This document shows, piece by piece, positions 1 through 6,780 of a stretch of 19,406 nucleotides of DNA. Source of the stretch: Chryseobacterium sp. UBA6632 (lineage in GTDB: Bacteria; Bacteroidota; Bacteroidia; Flavobacteriales; Weeksellaceae); assembly GCA_002455915.1 (NCBI GenBank), contig DKLU01000344.1, positions 1 to 19,406 of the forward strand, read 5' to 3'. How positions within the stretch are numbered: position 1 is the first letter of the stretch; every line of letters begins with the position of its first letter. The notes under the pieces were generated by a model that had not been told where the DNA came from, made no database searches, and saw nothing but the letters and a program-made list of their open reading frames with translations. A program made the translations under genes and the position numbers.

Positions 1-109
1 CAAGTTTGATGATTAATTTTCTGTTTTCTTCTTCGGCTTGTTTTAATTTTTGTTCCAAACCATTTTCCGGTAGAATTATTTCTACATTTTCTTGTAATAC
101 GTTTTTCAT
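1..109 (-). CDS. N-terminal fragment of a probable tyrosyl-tRNA synthetase (type 2)
   Basis: An open frame starts at an ATG (107-109) and runs off the left edge after 36 codons with no stop. It is lysine- and glutamate-rich and ends in ...RKLIIKL followed by a G, so the next residue is V, A, D, E or G. The layout, an 'EII...LE.KL' helix followed by '(L/I)(I/V)K(L/A)G', resembles the start of type-2 bacterial TyrS, where the next residues would be the GFDPTAPDLHLGH signature. That signature lies outside the window, so the call is an inference from about 36 residues. TyrS would charge tRNA-Tyr in the cytoplasm. No Shine-Dalgarno is visible. The gene starts only 24 nt after an intrinsic terminator on the same strand, and no promoter fits in that gap, so its expression probably depends on read-through from the leader promoter at 286-318. 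Another aminoacyl-tRNA synthetase or an unrelated enzyme is possible. Confidence 0.45.
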   Translation of the reverse strand, partial: MKNVLQENVEIILPENGLEQKLKQAEEENRKLIIKL

Positions 110-133
110 TTTGTTGAATTTTTTGCATAAAAA

Positions 134-157
134 AGCCCGAACAATACTGTTCGGGCT
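134..157 (-). terminator. Intrinsic terminator of the leader RNA, just upstream of the synthetase-like gene
   Basis: Read on the minus strand, AGCCCGAACA (157-148), loop GTAT and TGTTCGGGCT (143-134) form a perfect 10-bp stem followed directly by a T-run (133-129). It lies between the leader ORF (stop at 180-182) and the start codon at 109. The 5' arm, CCCGAAC at 155-149, is also complementary to GTTCGGG at 214-208 in the leader ORF, so an antiterminator can compete with it. Confidence 0.9.
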
Positions 158-179
158 CTATGTTATATTAGAATATTTT

Positions 180-278
180 TTACTGAATCATATCCATAGA
201 AAGTCTTCCCGAACGATAGCTCGGAGCGTAATACTCAGTGAAGAATGGAAGACGTAATATGTTGTTTAAGTGCTTCAT
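180..278 (-). CDS. Putative 32-residue Tyr/Phe-rich leader peptide
   Basis: An ATG (276-278) opens a 32-codon frame ending in TAA (180-182). The peptide is basic at the N-terminus and carries Phe12-Phe13, Tyr16-Tyr17 and Tyr21 in a short stretch (FFTEYYAPSY). A consensus Bacteroidota promoter at 286-318 predicts a transcription start only 1-3 nt before the ATG, so the mRNA would be nearly leaderless. A strong terminator follows 23 nt after the stop. Codons 9-11 contain GTCTTCC, which pairs with GGAAGAC in codons 23-25; codons 22-24 contain GTTCGGG, which can instead pair with the terminator's 5' arm. This is the layout of an attenuation leader peptide for the downstream synthetase-like gene. 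I recognise no family for the peptide. It could instead be a free-standing small protein or an sRNA gene that happens to be open. Confidence 0.55.
   Translation of the reverse strand: MKHLNNILRLPFFTEYYAPSYRSGRLSMDMIQ
203..253 (-). promoter_or_regulatory. Competing stem region of a candidate transcription attenuator
   Basis: On the minus strand, segment 1 GTCTTCC (253-247) and segment 2 GGAAGAC (209-203) form a perfect 7-bp stem. Overlapping segment 2, GTTCGGG (214-208), is a perfect complement of CCCGAAC (155-149), the 5' arm of the terminator. Pairing 1:2 would leave the terminator free to form, and pairing 2:3 would prevent it. A ribosome stalled at Phe12-13 or Tyr16-17 would cover segment 1 and favour antitermination. 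The pairings are visible; the mechanism is inferred by analogy with amino-acid operon attenuators. Confidence 0.55.
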
Positions 279-285
279 TGCGTTG

Positions 286-318
286 CAAAGATAGGTTTTT
301 CTAAATAAGCCTACCAAA
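286..318 (-). promoter_or_regulatory. Bacteroidota-type promoter of the leader RNA
   Basis: On the minus strand the -33 box TTTG (318-315) is followed after 21 nt by TATCTTTG (293-286), an exact match to the TAnnTTTG -7 consensus. The predicted start is about 279-281. The -33 box overlaps the last codons of the upstream gene (311-955). Confidence 0.7.
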
Positions 319-955
319 TAATTTTATAATCATCTTCAGAGGCGTTTGTTGTATTAGAGGAATATCTTTTTATTTCTTTGGGTTGAATGCTGAATTCGCA
401 GCAAAAAGATTCAATCAATTCCATCAAAATGTTAGGAAAAAGCCCGTACAAAGTATTGAACTCTGCGGGCAAATGTTCAAATCTTTTAATTAATTCACTT
501 TTCTGATACGGTTTTCCCACACGATGAATAGAATGACCAATAACTTCAGGAACGATATAACTCGCCCGATAATCTCTTAAGATTGAAATCAATTTAGGTT
601 CACTATATATTTTTTGAATGATAAGAATGTAGTTATCGTGCCAATAGTTATAATTGGGACATTTTGTTTGAATTATTTTTTCAATCTGAAGTTTTTTTCG
701 CACCTCCCGGATTGCTGCATCATACGTATAAGAGGGCGGTAAGCTAATAATTCGTTCGTCAGACTTTATAAGCAGTTGCGGGCCAATTCCCACAGACATA
801 TAGCGATGATCTCCAGTCTCCAGAAATTTTTTAGATTGATAATAAAAACAGAAAATATCGTCGAGATCTGTCAGTTCATCTGGCGATATATCAAAATCTT
901 CACCTACTTTTTCATGTATGTATTTTCGAGCAATTTCATGAAAATTCTTTTCCAT
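311..955 (-). CDS. Imm35/YrhB-like domain protein, function unknown
   Basis: A 214-residue soluble protein with no signal peptide or membrane segment. Residues about 35-90 (from FCFYYQSKKFLETGD through GPQLLIKSDERIISLPPSYTYDAAI) have the strand pattern of the Imm35/YrhB fold: an aromatic-rich strand, 'G.GP.L..K.....I.SLPPSY', then a helix. Imm35 is a family of predicted immunity proteins of polymorphic toxin systems, but the resemblance is by eye only and no toxin gene is visible nearby. The C-terminal half (about 100-214) is helical, with His/Tyr-rich and Cys-Cys motifs that I cannot assign. The gene ends inside the promoter region of the leader RNA. It has its own -7 box at 977-984, so it need not be co-transcribed with the gene at 1000-1617. 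It could equally be an uncharacterised Flavobacteriia protein. Confidence 0.75.
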   Translation of the reverse strand: MEKNFHEIARKYIHEKVGEDFDISPDELTDLDDIFCFYYQSKKFLETGDHRYMSVGIGPQLLIKSDERIISLPPSYTYDAAIREVRKKLQIEKIIQTKCPNYNYWHDNYILIIQKIYSEPKLISILRDYRASYIVPEVIGHSIHRVGKPYQKSELIKRFEHLPAEFNTLYGLFPNILMELIESFCCEFSIQPKEIKRYSSNTTNASEDDYKIIW

Positions 956-976
956 AATTTAAAATCTAAAAAGAGC

Positions 977-984
977 CAAAATTA
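977..984 (-). promoter_or_regulatory. -7 promoter element of the Imm35-like gene
   Basis: TAATTTTG on the minus strand matches TAnnTTTG exactly and lies 21 nt before the ATG at 955. No clear TTTG -33 box is found at the expected distance, so promoter strength is uncertain. The box sits in the 44-nt gap behind the stop of the upstream gene. Confidence 0.45.
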
Positions 985-999
985 GTTTAAATTCTACAT

Positions 1000-1617
1000 T
1001 TAAAAATGATGAAGTTTAATAACAGATCCTTTATAGTATTTGGTGAGATCATATAAATCTGAGAAATATTTATTGATGTTTAGATTCACTTCCAAATTAT
1101 TTTTATGGAATTGCTCTTCTGCAAGTGAATATAAATTAGCGTAATCTGATTTCAGAAAATTGTAACAAACATTTTCTTCTGTATTATGTTTACTAGCTAA
1201 ATTGGAAAAAAATATTCCATAAATAAGAAATTGATTAAAATTTTCCGAATTGATAATGAAATTTAAATTGGTTTGAGAAATTTTTTCATAATCAGAAACA
1301 ATCTGCTGAAAATCATGTATTTGATCTGCTTCTGGTATTTCATAAAAAAGTTCTATTCCGTTAGTGAAAAGCTGTATTTTTAACTCTTCCTGATTTGCAT
1401 TACATTGATTATTCAACCAAGAAAATAAACTCATCAATTCTTCTTTTGAAAGACTGTGAATTCCTCCCTGAACTTTATTTTTAATAAGTTCCAGACTTGT
1501 TTTTGAATCTGATTCAAGAAAACCAAGTACTGCTTTTTCCTCGCGGCAAAGTTTATTGTATAAATTTATTTTTGCAACAACAGGATTGAATTTTATAAAA
1601 TACAGTTCTTCAGACAT
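1000..1617 (-). CDS. Hypothetical cytoplasmic protein
   Basis: A 205-residue acidic protein starting at ATG 1615-1617. It has no signal peptide, no transmembrane segment and no motif I recognise. The predicted structure is mostly helical. Residues 1-60 contain short charged helices, and residues 100-205 are rich in Asn, Phe and Tyr (for example NFIINSENFNQFLIYGIFF). The sequence is AT-rich and Asn/Lys-rich like its neighbour at 311-955, 44 nt downstream on the same strand. The two may form a small accessory pair, such as orphan immunity or effector-related proteins, but nothing in the sequence proves this. No consensus promoter was found in the gap upstream. Confidence 0.7.
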   Translation of the reverse strand: MSEELYFIKFNPVVAKINLYNKLCREEKAVLGFLESDSKTSLELIKNKVQGGIHSLSKEELMSLFSWLNNQCNANQEELKIQLFTNGIELFYEIPEADQIHDFQQIVSDYEKISQTNLNFIINSENFNQFLIYGIFFSNLASKHNTEENVCYNFLKSDYANLYSLAEEQFHKNNLEVNLNINKYFSDLYDLTKYYKGSVIKLHHF

Positions 1618-1716
1618 AGTTTTGAAAGCTTATTTATTCTAAAGGCACAAGCAATTTTCTAAACTAAGTTAAAGAAAAATAGAATATGTTTAAAAGTTAT
1701 TATTAATTAACGCATA

Positions 1717-1754
1717 ATATTTTACTCCAATAAATACATATCGGAGTAAAATAT
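1717..1754 (-). terminator. Long-stem hairpin after the secreted-protein gene
   Basis: ATATTTTACTCC (1717-1728) and GGAGTAAAATAT (1743-1754) form a perfect 12-bp stem with a 14-nt loop, 16 nt past the stop of the minus-strand gene at 1771. The flanks are AT-rich but lack a long T-run, so it is a plausible but not classical terminator. Confidence 0.5.
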
Positions 1755-1770
1755 ATTTACCAATTATATT

Positions 1771-2199
1771 TTATTTTGAAATTAAATTATCAATTGCTTT
1801 TTTATCGTAATTAAAAGCAAATTCTGAAGGCATAGCAGATTTTTCTTTATTATTTTTAATCCCGCCTACTCTCACGAACTGATTTTCTGCCCAGTTTTTA
1901 ATATAAAATTTAGCAGATACGGTTTTATTGATGTTAGAATTTCCTCCGATACTGGATTGGTTGATCGATTTTACGTCTTGCTTTTCCTCTTTTACAATCA
2001 AAATAGGCGTATTATTTACATAATAAACATCTGTTTTTTCAAAATTACCGCCCCAGGCTTTTTCTTTGTAAATCTGTTTATGTTCTGCTTTTTCTACTTC
2101 AGCATTAATTTTTGTGATCAAATCCCGATCTGAGCTTTTTTGTGCGCTTGCAAAGTTCATGATTAAAGCAATAGCAAGTACCGAAAATAATTGTTTCAT
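1771..2199 (-). CDS. Small secreted protein of unknown function
   Basis: The chosen start is the ATG at 2197-2199, giving a 142-residue precursor. An upstream in-frame ATG at 2220 would add seven residues in front of an otherwise normal signal peptide. Residues 1-19 (MKQLFSVLAIALIMNFASA) form a typical signal peptide with cleavage after ASA. The mature protein of about 123 residues is Lys- and Asn-rich, with a central strand-like region (DVYYVNNTPILIVKEEKQD) and a conserved-looking tail. It probably acts in the periplasm or at the cell surface; no domain is recognised. The gene stands alone, with a -7 box at 2241-2248 upstream and a 12-bp hairpin downstream. Confidence 0.75.
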   Translation of the reverse strand: MKQLFSVLAIALIMNFASAQKSSDRDLITKINAEVEKAEHKQIYKEKAWGGNFEKTDVYYVNNTPILIVKEEKQDVKSINQSSIGGNSNINKTVSAKFYIKNWAENQFVRVGGIKNNKEKSAMPSEFAFNYDKKAIDNLISK

Positions 2200-2240
2200 T
2201 TTTATTGTGTTTTTTATCAATGAGTATTGAATTATATATT

Positions 2241-2248
2241 CAAATTTA
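2241..2248 (-). promoter_or_regulatory. -7 promoter element of the secreted-protein gene
   Basis: TAAATTTG on the minus strand is an exact TAnnTTTG match, 41 nt upstream of the chosen ATG. No convincing -33 TTTG is present at the usual spacing. Confidence 0.4.
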
Positions 2249-2389
2249 AATAATAAATAGTTAAAAAATGATTTTTAAGGTTCGTTTTCTGTAACTTATA
2301 ATATTTTGGGAAATAATGTTAAGTGATTAATTGAAATTATAATATGAATGCATTTGATTCTGTAATTTATAAGAAATATTTTTCAAAAT

Positions 2390-2851
2390 TTAATCGATGC
2401 TTTCGTGCAATGCAATTCTATTTCCTTCAGAATCTTCAAATTCGGCAACGGCAAATCCGTGTTTTTCATTAATTGTTTTCGGGTATAAAACTTTTCCGCC
2501 ATTTTTTACAACAGAAGTTAGTTTTTCATCGATATTATCTGTTTTGAAGTAAATAATTACACCATCTTTCGTCGGTTTATAAACATCACCTTTCGCCAAA
2601 GCACCCGTTATTCCGCTATTCTCGTTTGAAAACGGAAATAATGCCATTTCATAATGGTCAATGATTTCAGATTCAAATGTGAAATTAAAAACGTGAGTAT
2701 AAAATTTTTCTGCACGTTTGAGATCGGTTACAGGAATTTCAAAATAAACAACAGGATTGGTTTTCATATCTTTTTGATCAGATTTGTTGCATGACAGTAA
2801 AAAAATCACACAGAAAAATAATAGGAGAGAGTTTGGTGAAATTAAAAACAT
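2390..2851 (-). CDS. VOC (glyoxalase/bleomycin-resistance fold) lipoprotein
   Basis: A 153-residue protein. Residues 1-21 form a lipoprotein signal with lipobox LLSC, so the mature protein would be acylated on Cys21 and sit in the cell envelope. From about residue 34 a single VOC domain follows: 'VVYFEIPVTDLKRAEKFYTHVF' is the first beta-alpha-beta unit, and the domain ends with 'FAVAEFEDSEGNRIALHES', the usual DPEGN-like closing motif. VOC proteins include metal-dependent lyases, dioxygenases and binding proteins; the substrate cannot be told from sequence. VOC domains are mostly cytoplasmic, so the lipid anchor is somewhat unusual. An internal start at Met29 (MKTNPVVYF) would give a cytoplasmic protein and cannot be excluded. 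The gene is divergent from the XRE-cupin regulator, and the promoters overlap. Confidence 0.85.
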   Translation of the reverse strand: MFLISPNSLLLFFCVIFLLSCNKSDQKDMKTNPVVYFEIPVTDLKRAEKFYTHVFNFTFESEIIDHYEMALFPFSNENSGITGALAKGDVYKPTKDGVIIYFKTDNIDEKLTSVVKNGGKVLYPKTINEKHGFAVAEFEDSEGNRIALHESID

Positions 2852-2872
2852 TAATTTTTATTTATTGATGCT

Positions 2873-2906
2873 TAAAAATAAGGATAATTGACTTAAAGTT
2901 TACAAA
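2873..2906 (-). promoter_or_regulatory. Promoter of the VOC lipoprotein gene
   Basis: On the minus strand, TTTG (2906-2903), 22 nt, then TATTTTTA (2880-2873), one base from TAnnTTTG. Its -33 box overlaps that of the divergent promoter at 2899-2932. Confidence 0.45.
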
Positions 2907-2932
2907 AACTCCCTGGAATAATGCTACATTTG
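2899..2932 (+). promoter_or_regulatory. Promoter of the XRE-cupin regulator gene
   Basis: TACATTTG (2925-2932) matches the -7 consensus exactly; TTTA at 2899-2902 is a near-consensus -33 box at 22-nt spacing. The predicted start is about 2939, giving a 5' leader of roughly 40 nt before the ATG at 2980. Confidence 0.5.
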
Positions 2933-2979
2933 TTACAACTAAAAATGGCGAAAATAATTTAGGTTAAATTGTAAATAAT

Positions 2980-3549
2980 ATGAATGATTTTTTAATAGGC
3001 ATCGGAAAAAGATTAAAAGATATTAGAAAAAAAAATAATTTAACCATTAACGAACTGGCTTTCAGAGCGAATGTGAGCAATGGCTTGGTTTCCCGAATTG
3101 AGAACGGAAGAACGATTCCTTCGCTTCCTGTTTTGCTGGAATTGATTCAATCTCTGGATATAGATGCAAGTTTCTTTTTTGAGGGCGTTGAGAAAAAATC
3201 AAACTCGAAATTTATTCATTTACCAAAAGAAAATCAGCAACTTATAGAAAAAGAAGTGGAGGCTGAAGGTTTTAAATACATGCATGTTTTCAGCAAAAGT
3301 TTGCATTCGTTGGGATTTGAAGCGGTTTTATTGACGCTGGAACCAAATTCTAAAAGAGAAAAAGTAATCACAGATGCTTGGGAATTCAAGTATATTCTGA
3401 AAGGTGAAGTAAAATATATCATCGATAACGAAGAAGTGATTTTAAAAGAAGGCGATTCTTTATATTTTAACGGAAAATTTCCGCACGTCCCTGTAAGTAT
3501 CAACAATGAAAGTTGTATCATGTTGGTTCTTTATTTTTACTCAGGATAA
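2980..3549 (+). CDS. XRE-family transcriptional regulator with C-terminal cupin domain
   Basis: A 189-residue protein of typical length for the HTH-XRE plus cupin_2 regulators. The N-terminal helix-turn-helix spans residues about 8-62 (GKRLKDIRKKNNLTINELA, then SNGLVSRIENGRTIPSLPVLLELI). A linker leads to a cupin beta-barrel at about 105-186 (WEFKYILKGEVKYIIDNEEVILKEGDSLYFNGKFPHVPVSINN). Such regulators bind a small ligand through the cupin and change DNA binding; the ligand here is unknown. It is divergent from the VOC lipoprotein with overlapping promoters, so it may control that gene and itself. It also lies upstream of the phosphonate-type operon on the same strand, but 389 nt separate them, so a role there is only possible. 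Confidence 0.92.
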   Translation: MNDFLIGIGKRLKDIRKKNNLTINELAFRANVSNGLVSRIENGRTIPSLPVLLELIQSLDIDASFFFEGVEKKSNSKFIHLPKENQQLIEKEVEAEGFKYMHVFSKSLHSLGFEAVLLTLEPNSKREKVITDAWEFKYILKGEVKYIIDNEEVILKEGDSLYFNGKFPHVPVSINNESCIMLVLYFYSG

Positions 3550-3680
3550 ATGTTTATTTAGAGTAAAATTTTCAGTAATTTTTCATCACTTTCTTACGTT
3601 ATTTAATTTCTCAATTCTAATCGATTCTCATTTAAAAAGTTTACTAATATTCAACTTTTGATATTTCTTGCAACTTTAGA

Positions 3681-3697
3681 ATTAACACTCTGTTAAT
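3681..3697. repeat. Perfect short dyad ATTAACA-CTC-TGTTAAT
   Basis: Seven-base arms are separated by 3 nt, with no T-run after it. Its symmetry and size fit a dimeric repressor operator as well as a small hairpin. It is 242 nt before the TonB receptor start, so a role in that operon is uncertain. Confidence 0.4.
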
Positions 3698-3716
3698 CCC
3701 GATTACTGAATTTATT

Positions 3717-3740
3717 GATGATTAATAGGATATAATCATC
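3717..3740 (+). terminator. Weak terminator-like hairpin after the XRE-cupin gene
   Basis: GATGATTA (3717-3724) pairs with TAATCATC (3733-3740), an 8-bp stem with an 8-nt loop, followed by CTTTTCTTATTT. It is GC-poor and 167 nt past the stop, so termination is plausible but not certain. Confidence 0.35.
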
Positions 3741-3819
3741 CTTTTCTTATTTATAATAATCTTTTAAATAGCCATTTTAGCGGCTTTATTTCACTATTTT
3801 ATTAAATTTAAAATATTGG

Positions 3820-3878
3820 CTTGACATAAACTTGACTTAACAATTTTGTCTGATTTATTAATCATTACTTAACATAAA
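3820..3878 (+). promoter_or_regulatory. Pho-box-like direct repeats upstream of the receptor operon
   Basis: CTTGACATAAA (3820-3830) and CTTGACTTAAC (3831-3841) are direct repeats with exactly 11-bp phasing; a third copy, CTTAACATAAA, lies at 3868-3878. Tandem 6-7-bp units at 11-bp spacing with AT-rich gaps are the known layout of PhoB/PhoP boxes, here in front of genes that look like organophosphonate acquisition. The box sequence in this group of bacteria is not known to me, so the assignment is inference. Confidence 0.35.
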
Positions 3879-3938
3879 ATAATTACATATATTAAAATTA
3901 TTGATTTGATTTGCAATAAAAATTTAATATATGTAAAG

Positions 3939-6764
3939 ATGAAAACAATAACCGAAAAATTACTTACCCTTGTTTTTATGTGCCTGATCGTATTTGCTTC
4001 AGCGCAAAAGCAATTAATTATAGGAACTGTTCTCGATGACAGCCAACCACTTCCTAGCGCGTCGATCAAAATAAAAGGTTCATCGAAAAATGTTGTGACG
4101 GATGTTGAAGGAAAATTCACCATCAATGATATTAAAGAAGGTCAATACAATCTACAAATCAGCTATATAGGATACGAAACTTCAGATATTAATGTTGATG
4201 TAAAATCTGGGCAAACAGTAGATTTGGGAGTTTTAAAATTATCTCAAAAACAAAAAAGCATTGATGAAGTTGTGGTGACCGGAAGTTTGAGAAATACGGA
4301 AGCAAAAGCTTTGAACCTTCAAAAAAACGCAGTCAATATTTCCAATGTTATCGCTTCGGACGGAATCGGGAAATTACCAGACAGAAATGCTGCCGAATCC
4401 GTTCAAAGAGTTCAGGGCGTTTCAATCGAAAGAGATCAGGGCGAAGGAAGATTTGTTTCTCTGAGAGGGCTTCCACCGTTTTGGGCATCAACCACGATCA
4501 ACGGAAACCGACTTCCAACCGCAGAAGAAGAAACGACTTCGAGAGCAACTGCATTCGACTTTTTTCCAACCGAATTGATTTCATATGTTCATGTCAATAA
4601 ATCTTTTACACCCGACATGGAAGCCGATGGAATCGGAGGTGGCGTGAATTTTATCACCAAAACTCCACCGATGAAAACGGAGTTTAAAGCTACATTGGGA
4701 AGCGGCTATAATGCAAAAGCCGACAAAGGTGTTTATAATATAGGATTGATGTATGGCGGAAGAACGAAAGATAAAAAGTTCGGTTATTTGATCAATTTTG
4801 CACACTTTATCAGAAACTGGTCGACGGATAATTTCGAGGCGAGAAGAAGTGGTGATGAAGGCGTTTTTAGGCTGGAACTTCGTGATTATAATGGAGTTAG
4901 AGAAACAGCGGGAATTAATACCGCTTTCGAATATGTTTTGTCGCCGAAGAGTACGTTGTATTTAAAAGGAATGTACGGAACACTTTCGGATGATGAAACG
5001 CATTACAAACACAGAGTTCGATTTGATAAATTCAGTTCGGCAAATAATACGGCAAGAGTTGAACTGCAAAACATTCATAATCTTTTAATTACGGAACTGA
5101 CTTCCATTTCATTAGGCGGAATTCACAATTTAAATAACGGAAAAATAGACTGGGATTTATCGTATTATGATAATCGTTTTAAGTATGGAAATATTCCTGA
5201 TAAAGCCAACAATTCTTATTATGTCATAAAATATACGCAGTCCGGAGTTGGTATTAATCCTGATTATATTTCAGATCACGGAAATGGCCCGAGGGCTTAT
5301 TGGAAAGCAGATGGCGGAAAATTAGACTACAAAAATGCAGATCAGTTATTCGGTTTTTACAGCGACCCGAATTTCAAAATGGATGCTTCGCAGATGAGAT
5401 TTACCGACCTTGAATTTTACAAAGTTTTTGTAGAAGAAAAAGATAAAATTGTGGCGGCTTTCAATCATGAAATCAATGTTTCGGATAATTTAACCTTGAA
5501 ATATGGTTTTAAATATCGTGACAAAGAAAGAAATGCCAGATTTTCAGATATTTTCTACAATTGGACAAACGGAACCGCGCCACTTTTATCGGATATGTCG
5601 CAATACATCACGGCTCAGGCGAACGGATCAAAATATTTGAGTGAAATGAATGCTCACATCGGAAATACGTTCGGACCGGTTTTGTCAACGGGAGGAATGA
5701 ATCAGTTCTGGTCTCAAAATAATGGAAATTTAAAAATCAATCCTACCGATTCTGAAGCGTTGGAATACAACAAAGCGTTGGGAAGAAACTTCGATGTTTT
5801 TGAAAAACACGCCGATGCCTACGGAATGGGAACCTATAAACTGAATGAAAAAATCACCATTTTAGGTGGAATCAGATTGTCAAACACGCATACAAAAGTG
5901 AAAGGCTATAATGTGATTGATAATGTGTTGACTCCGGTTGAAAATACTAAAAATTATTTAGCAGTTTTACCAATGATCCACGTAAAATATGCTTTGAATG
6001 ACAAAACGAATTTACGTTTTGCTGCGACAAGAACATTTTCAAGACCAAATTTTGGAGACTTAACGCCGGGTGGAACTTATATTGAAGCAGACAATGAATT
6101 CAAAGGTGGAAATCCGAATTTGAATCCGACCTATTCTTTAAACTTCGATTTGATGGGAGAATATTATTTCTCAAATGTAGGGATTTTGAGTGGTGGAGTT
6201 TTCTATAAATCAATTACAGATCCAATTTTCCAGGATTCTTTTATCGGAAATTATAACGGAATGAACGGCGTACAATTTACCGCTCCAAACAACGGAAAAG
6301 CGGCTTGGCTCGGCGGTATTGAATTAGGAATTACCAAAAGATTTGACTTCTTACCCGGTTTTCTTCAATATTTCGGAACGCAGTTGAACGCCACTTTCAT
6401 GGATTCTAAAATGGAAAAACCAAGCGGAAGAACCGTTAAGCTTCCTTATCAGGCGAAAGAACTGTATAATATTCAGCTTTTCTTTGAAAAGAAAGGATTT
6501 AATGCAAGATTGGCTTACAATTATAAAGGAAAATACGCGGTGGAATATGCCGAAGAAGATTTAAATGATTCTTATTATGGTAAATACGCAAGTCTGGATT
6601 TCGGAGGATCTTATCAGTTTACAAAACATTTGATGCTGTATGCTGACGTGAATAATATTTTGAACAAACCTTTGATCTACCACTTCGGAAAAGACGAAAC
6701 GCGTCCGGAACAGGTTGAATATTATGGAGTAAGATGCAATCTTGGGATCAAGTTGAATTTTTAA
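3939..6764 (+). CDS. TonB-dependent outer-membrane receptor
   Basis: The start is taken at ATG 3939, which begins a clean signal peptide (residues 1-23, ending FASAQ); an upstream in-frame ATG at 3906 would add 11 residues in front of it. The product is 941 residues. Residues about 26-110 form a CarboxypepD_reg-like beta-sandwich (GTVLDDSQPLPSASIKIKG, then TDVEGKFTI), followed by 'SIDEVVVTG'. The plug domain (about 125-240) contains GIGKLPDRNAAESVQRVQGV, RFVSLRGL and ADGIGGGVNFIT, the style of TIGR01782 receptors. The 22-strand barrel ends in an aromatic residue (LGIKLNF). There is no SusD partner, so it is not a SusCD complex. It starts an operon with the permease (16-nt gap), oxidoreductase and hydrolase, so the cargo is probably a small phosphonate or a conjugate of one (inference). 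Confidence 0.95.
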   Translation: MKTITEKLLTLVFMCLIVFASAQKQLIIGTVLDDSQPLPSASIKIKGSSKNVVTDVEGKFTINDIKEGQYNLQISYIGYETSDINVDVKSGQTVDLGVLKLSQKQKSIDEVVVTGSLRNTEAKALNLQKNAVNISNVIASDGIGKLPDRNAAESVQRVQGVSIERDQGEGRFVSLRGLPPFWASTTINGNRLPTAEEETTSRATAFDFFPTELISYVHVNKSFTPDMEADGIGGGVNFITKTPPMKTEFKATLGSGYNAKADKGVYNIGLMYGGRTKDKKFGYLINFAHFIRNWSTDNFEARRSGDEGVFRLELRDYNGVRETAGINTAFEYVLSPKSTLYLKGMYGTLSDDETHYKHRVRFDKFSSANNTARVELQNIHNLLITELTSISLGGIHNLNNGKIDWDLSYYDNRFKYGNIPDKANNSYYVIKYTQSGVGINPDYISDHGNGPRAYWKADGGKLDYKNADQLFGFYSDPNFKMDASQMRFTDLEFYKVFVEEKDKIVAAFNHEINVSDNLTLKYGFKYRDKERNARFSDIFYNWTNGTAPLLSDMSQYITAQANGSKYLSEMNAHIGNTFGPVLSTGGMNQFWSQNNGNLKINPTDSEALEYNKALGRNFDVFEKHADAYGMGTYKLNEKITILGGIRLSNTHTKVKGYNVIDNVLTPVENTKNYLAVLPMIHVKYALNDKTNLRFAATRTFSRPNFGDLTPGGTYIEADNEFKGGNPNLNPTYSLNFDLMGEYYFSNVGILSGGVFYKSITDPIFQDSFIGNYNGMNGVQFTAPNNGKAAWLGGIELGITKRFDFLPGFLQYFGTQLNATFMDSKMEKPSGRTVKLPYQAKELYNIQLFFEKKGFNARLAYNYKGKYAVEYAEEDLNDSYYGKYASLDFGGSYQFTKHLMLYADVNNILNKPLIYHFGKDETRPEQVEYYGVRCNLGIKLNF

Positions 6765-6780
6765 ACTAACACAATATAAA

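Larger units (their letters stand above)
3550..3938 (+). other. 389-nt intergenic region upstream of the TonB receptor gene
   Basis: No coding frame is supported. The region is very AT-rich and holds a short dyad (3681-3697), a hairpin followed by a T-rich tract (3717-3740) and a set of CTTGACATAA-like repeats (3820-3878), listed separately. TTGG (3815-3818) followed after about 20 nt by CAATTTTG (3841-3848) is a possible but poor promoter. No clean TTTG/TAnnTTTG pair was found. Confidence 0.6.

Noticed and set aside
6..257. An 83-residue plus-strand frame over the left edge.
   Set aside because: It is antisense to the synthetase-like start, the terminator and the leader ORF, and its composition is low-complexity Phe/Leu/Ser.
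3234..3521. A 95-residue minus-strand frame inside the XRE-cupin gene.
   Set aside because: It is the antisense shadow of a well-supported gene with clear HTH and cupin motifs.
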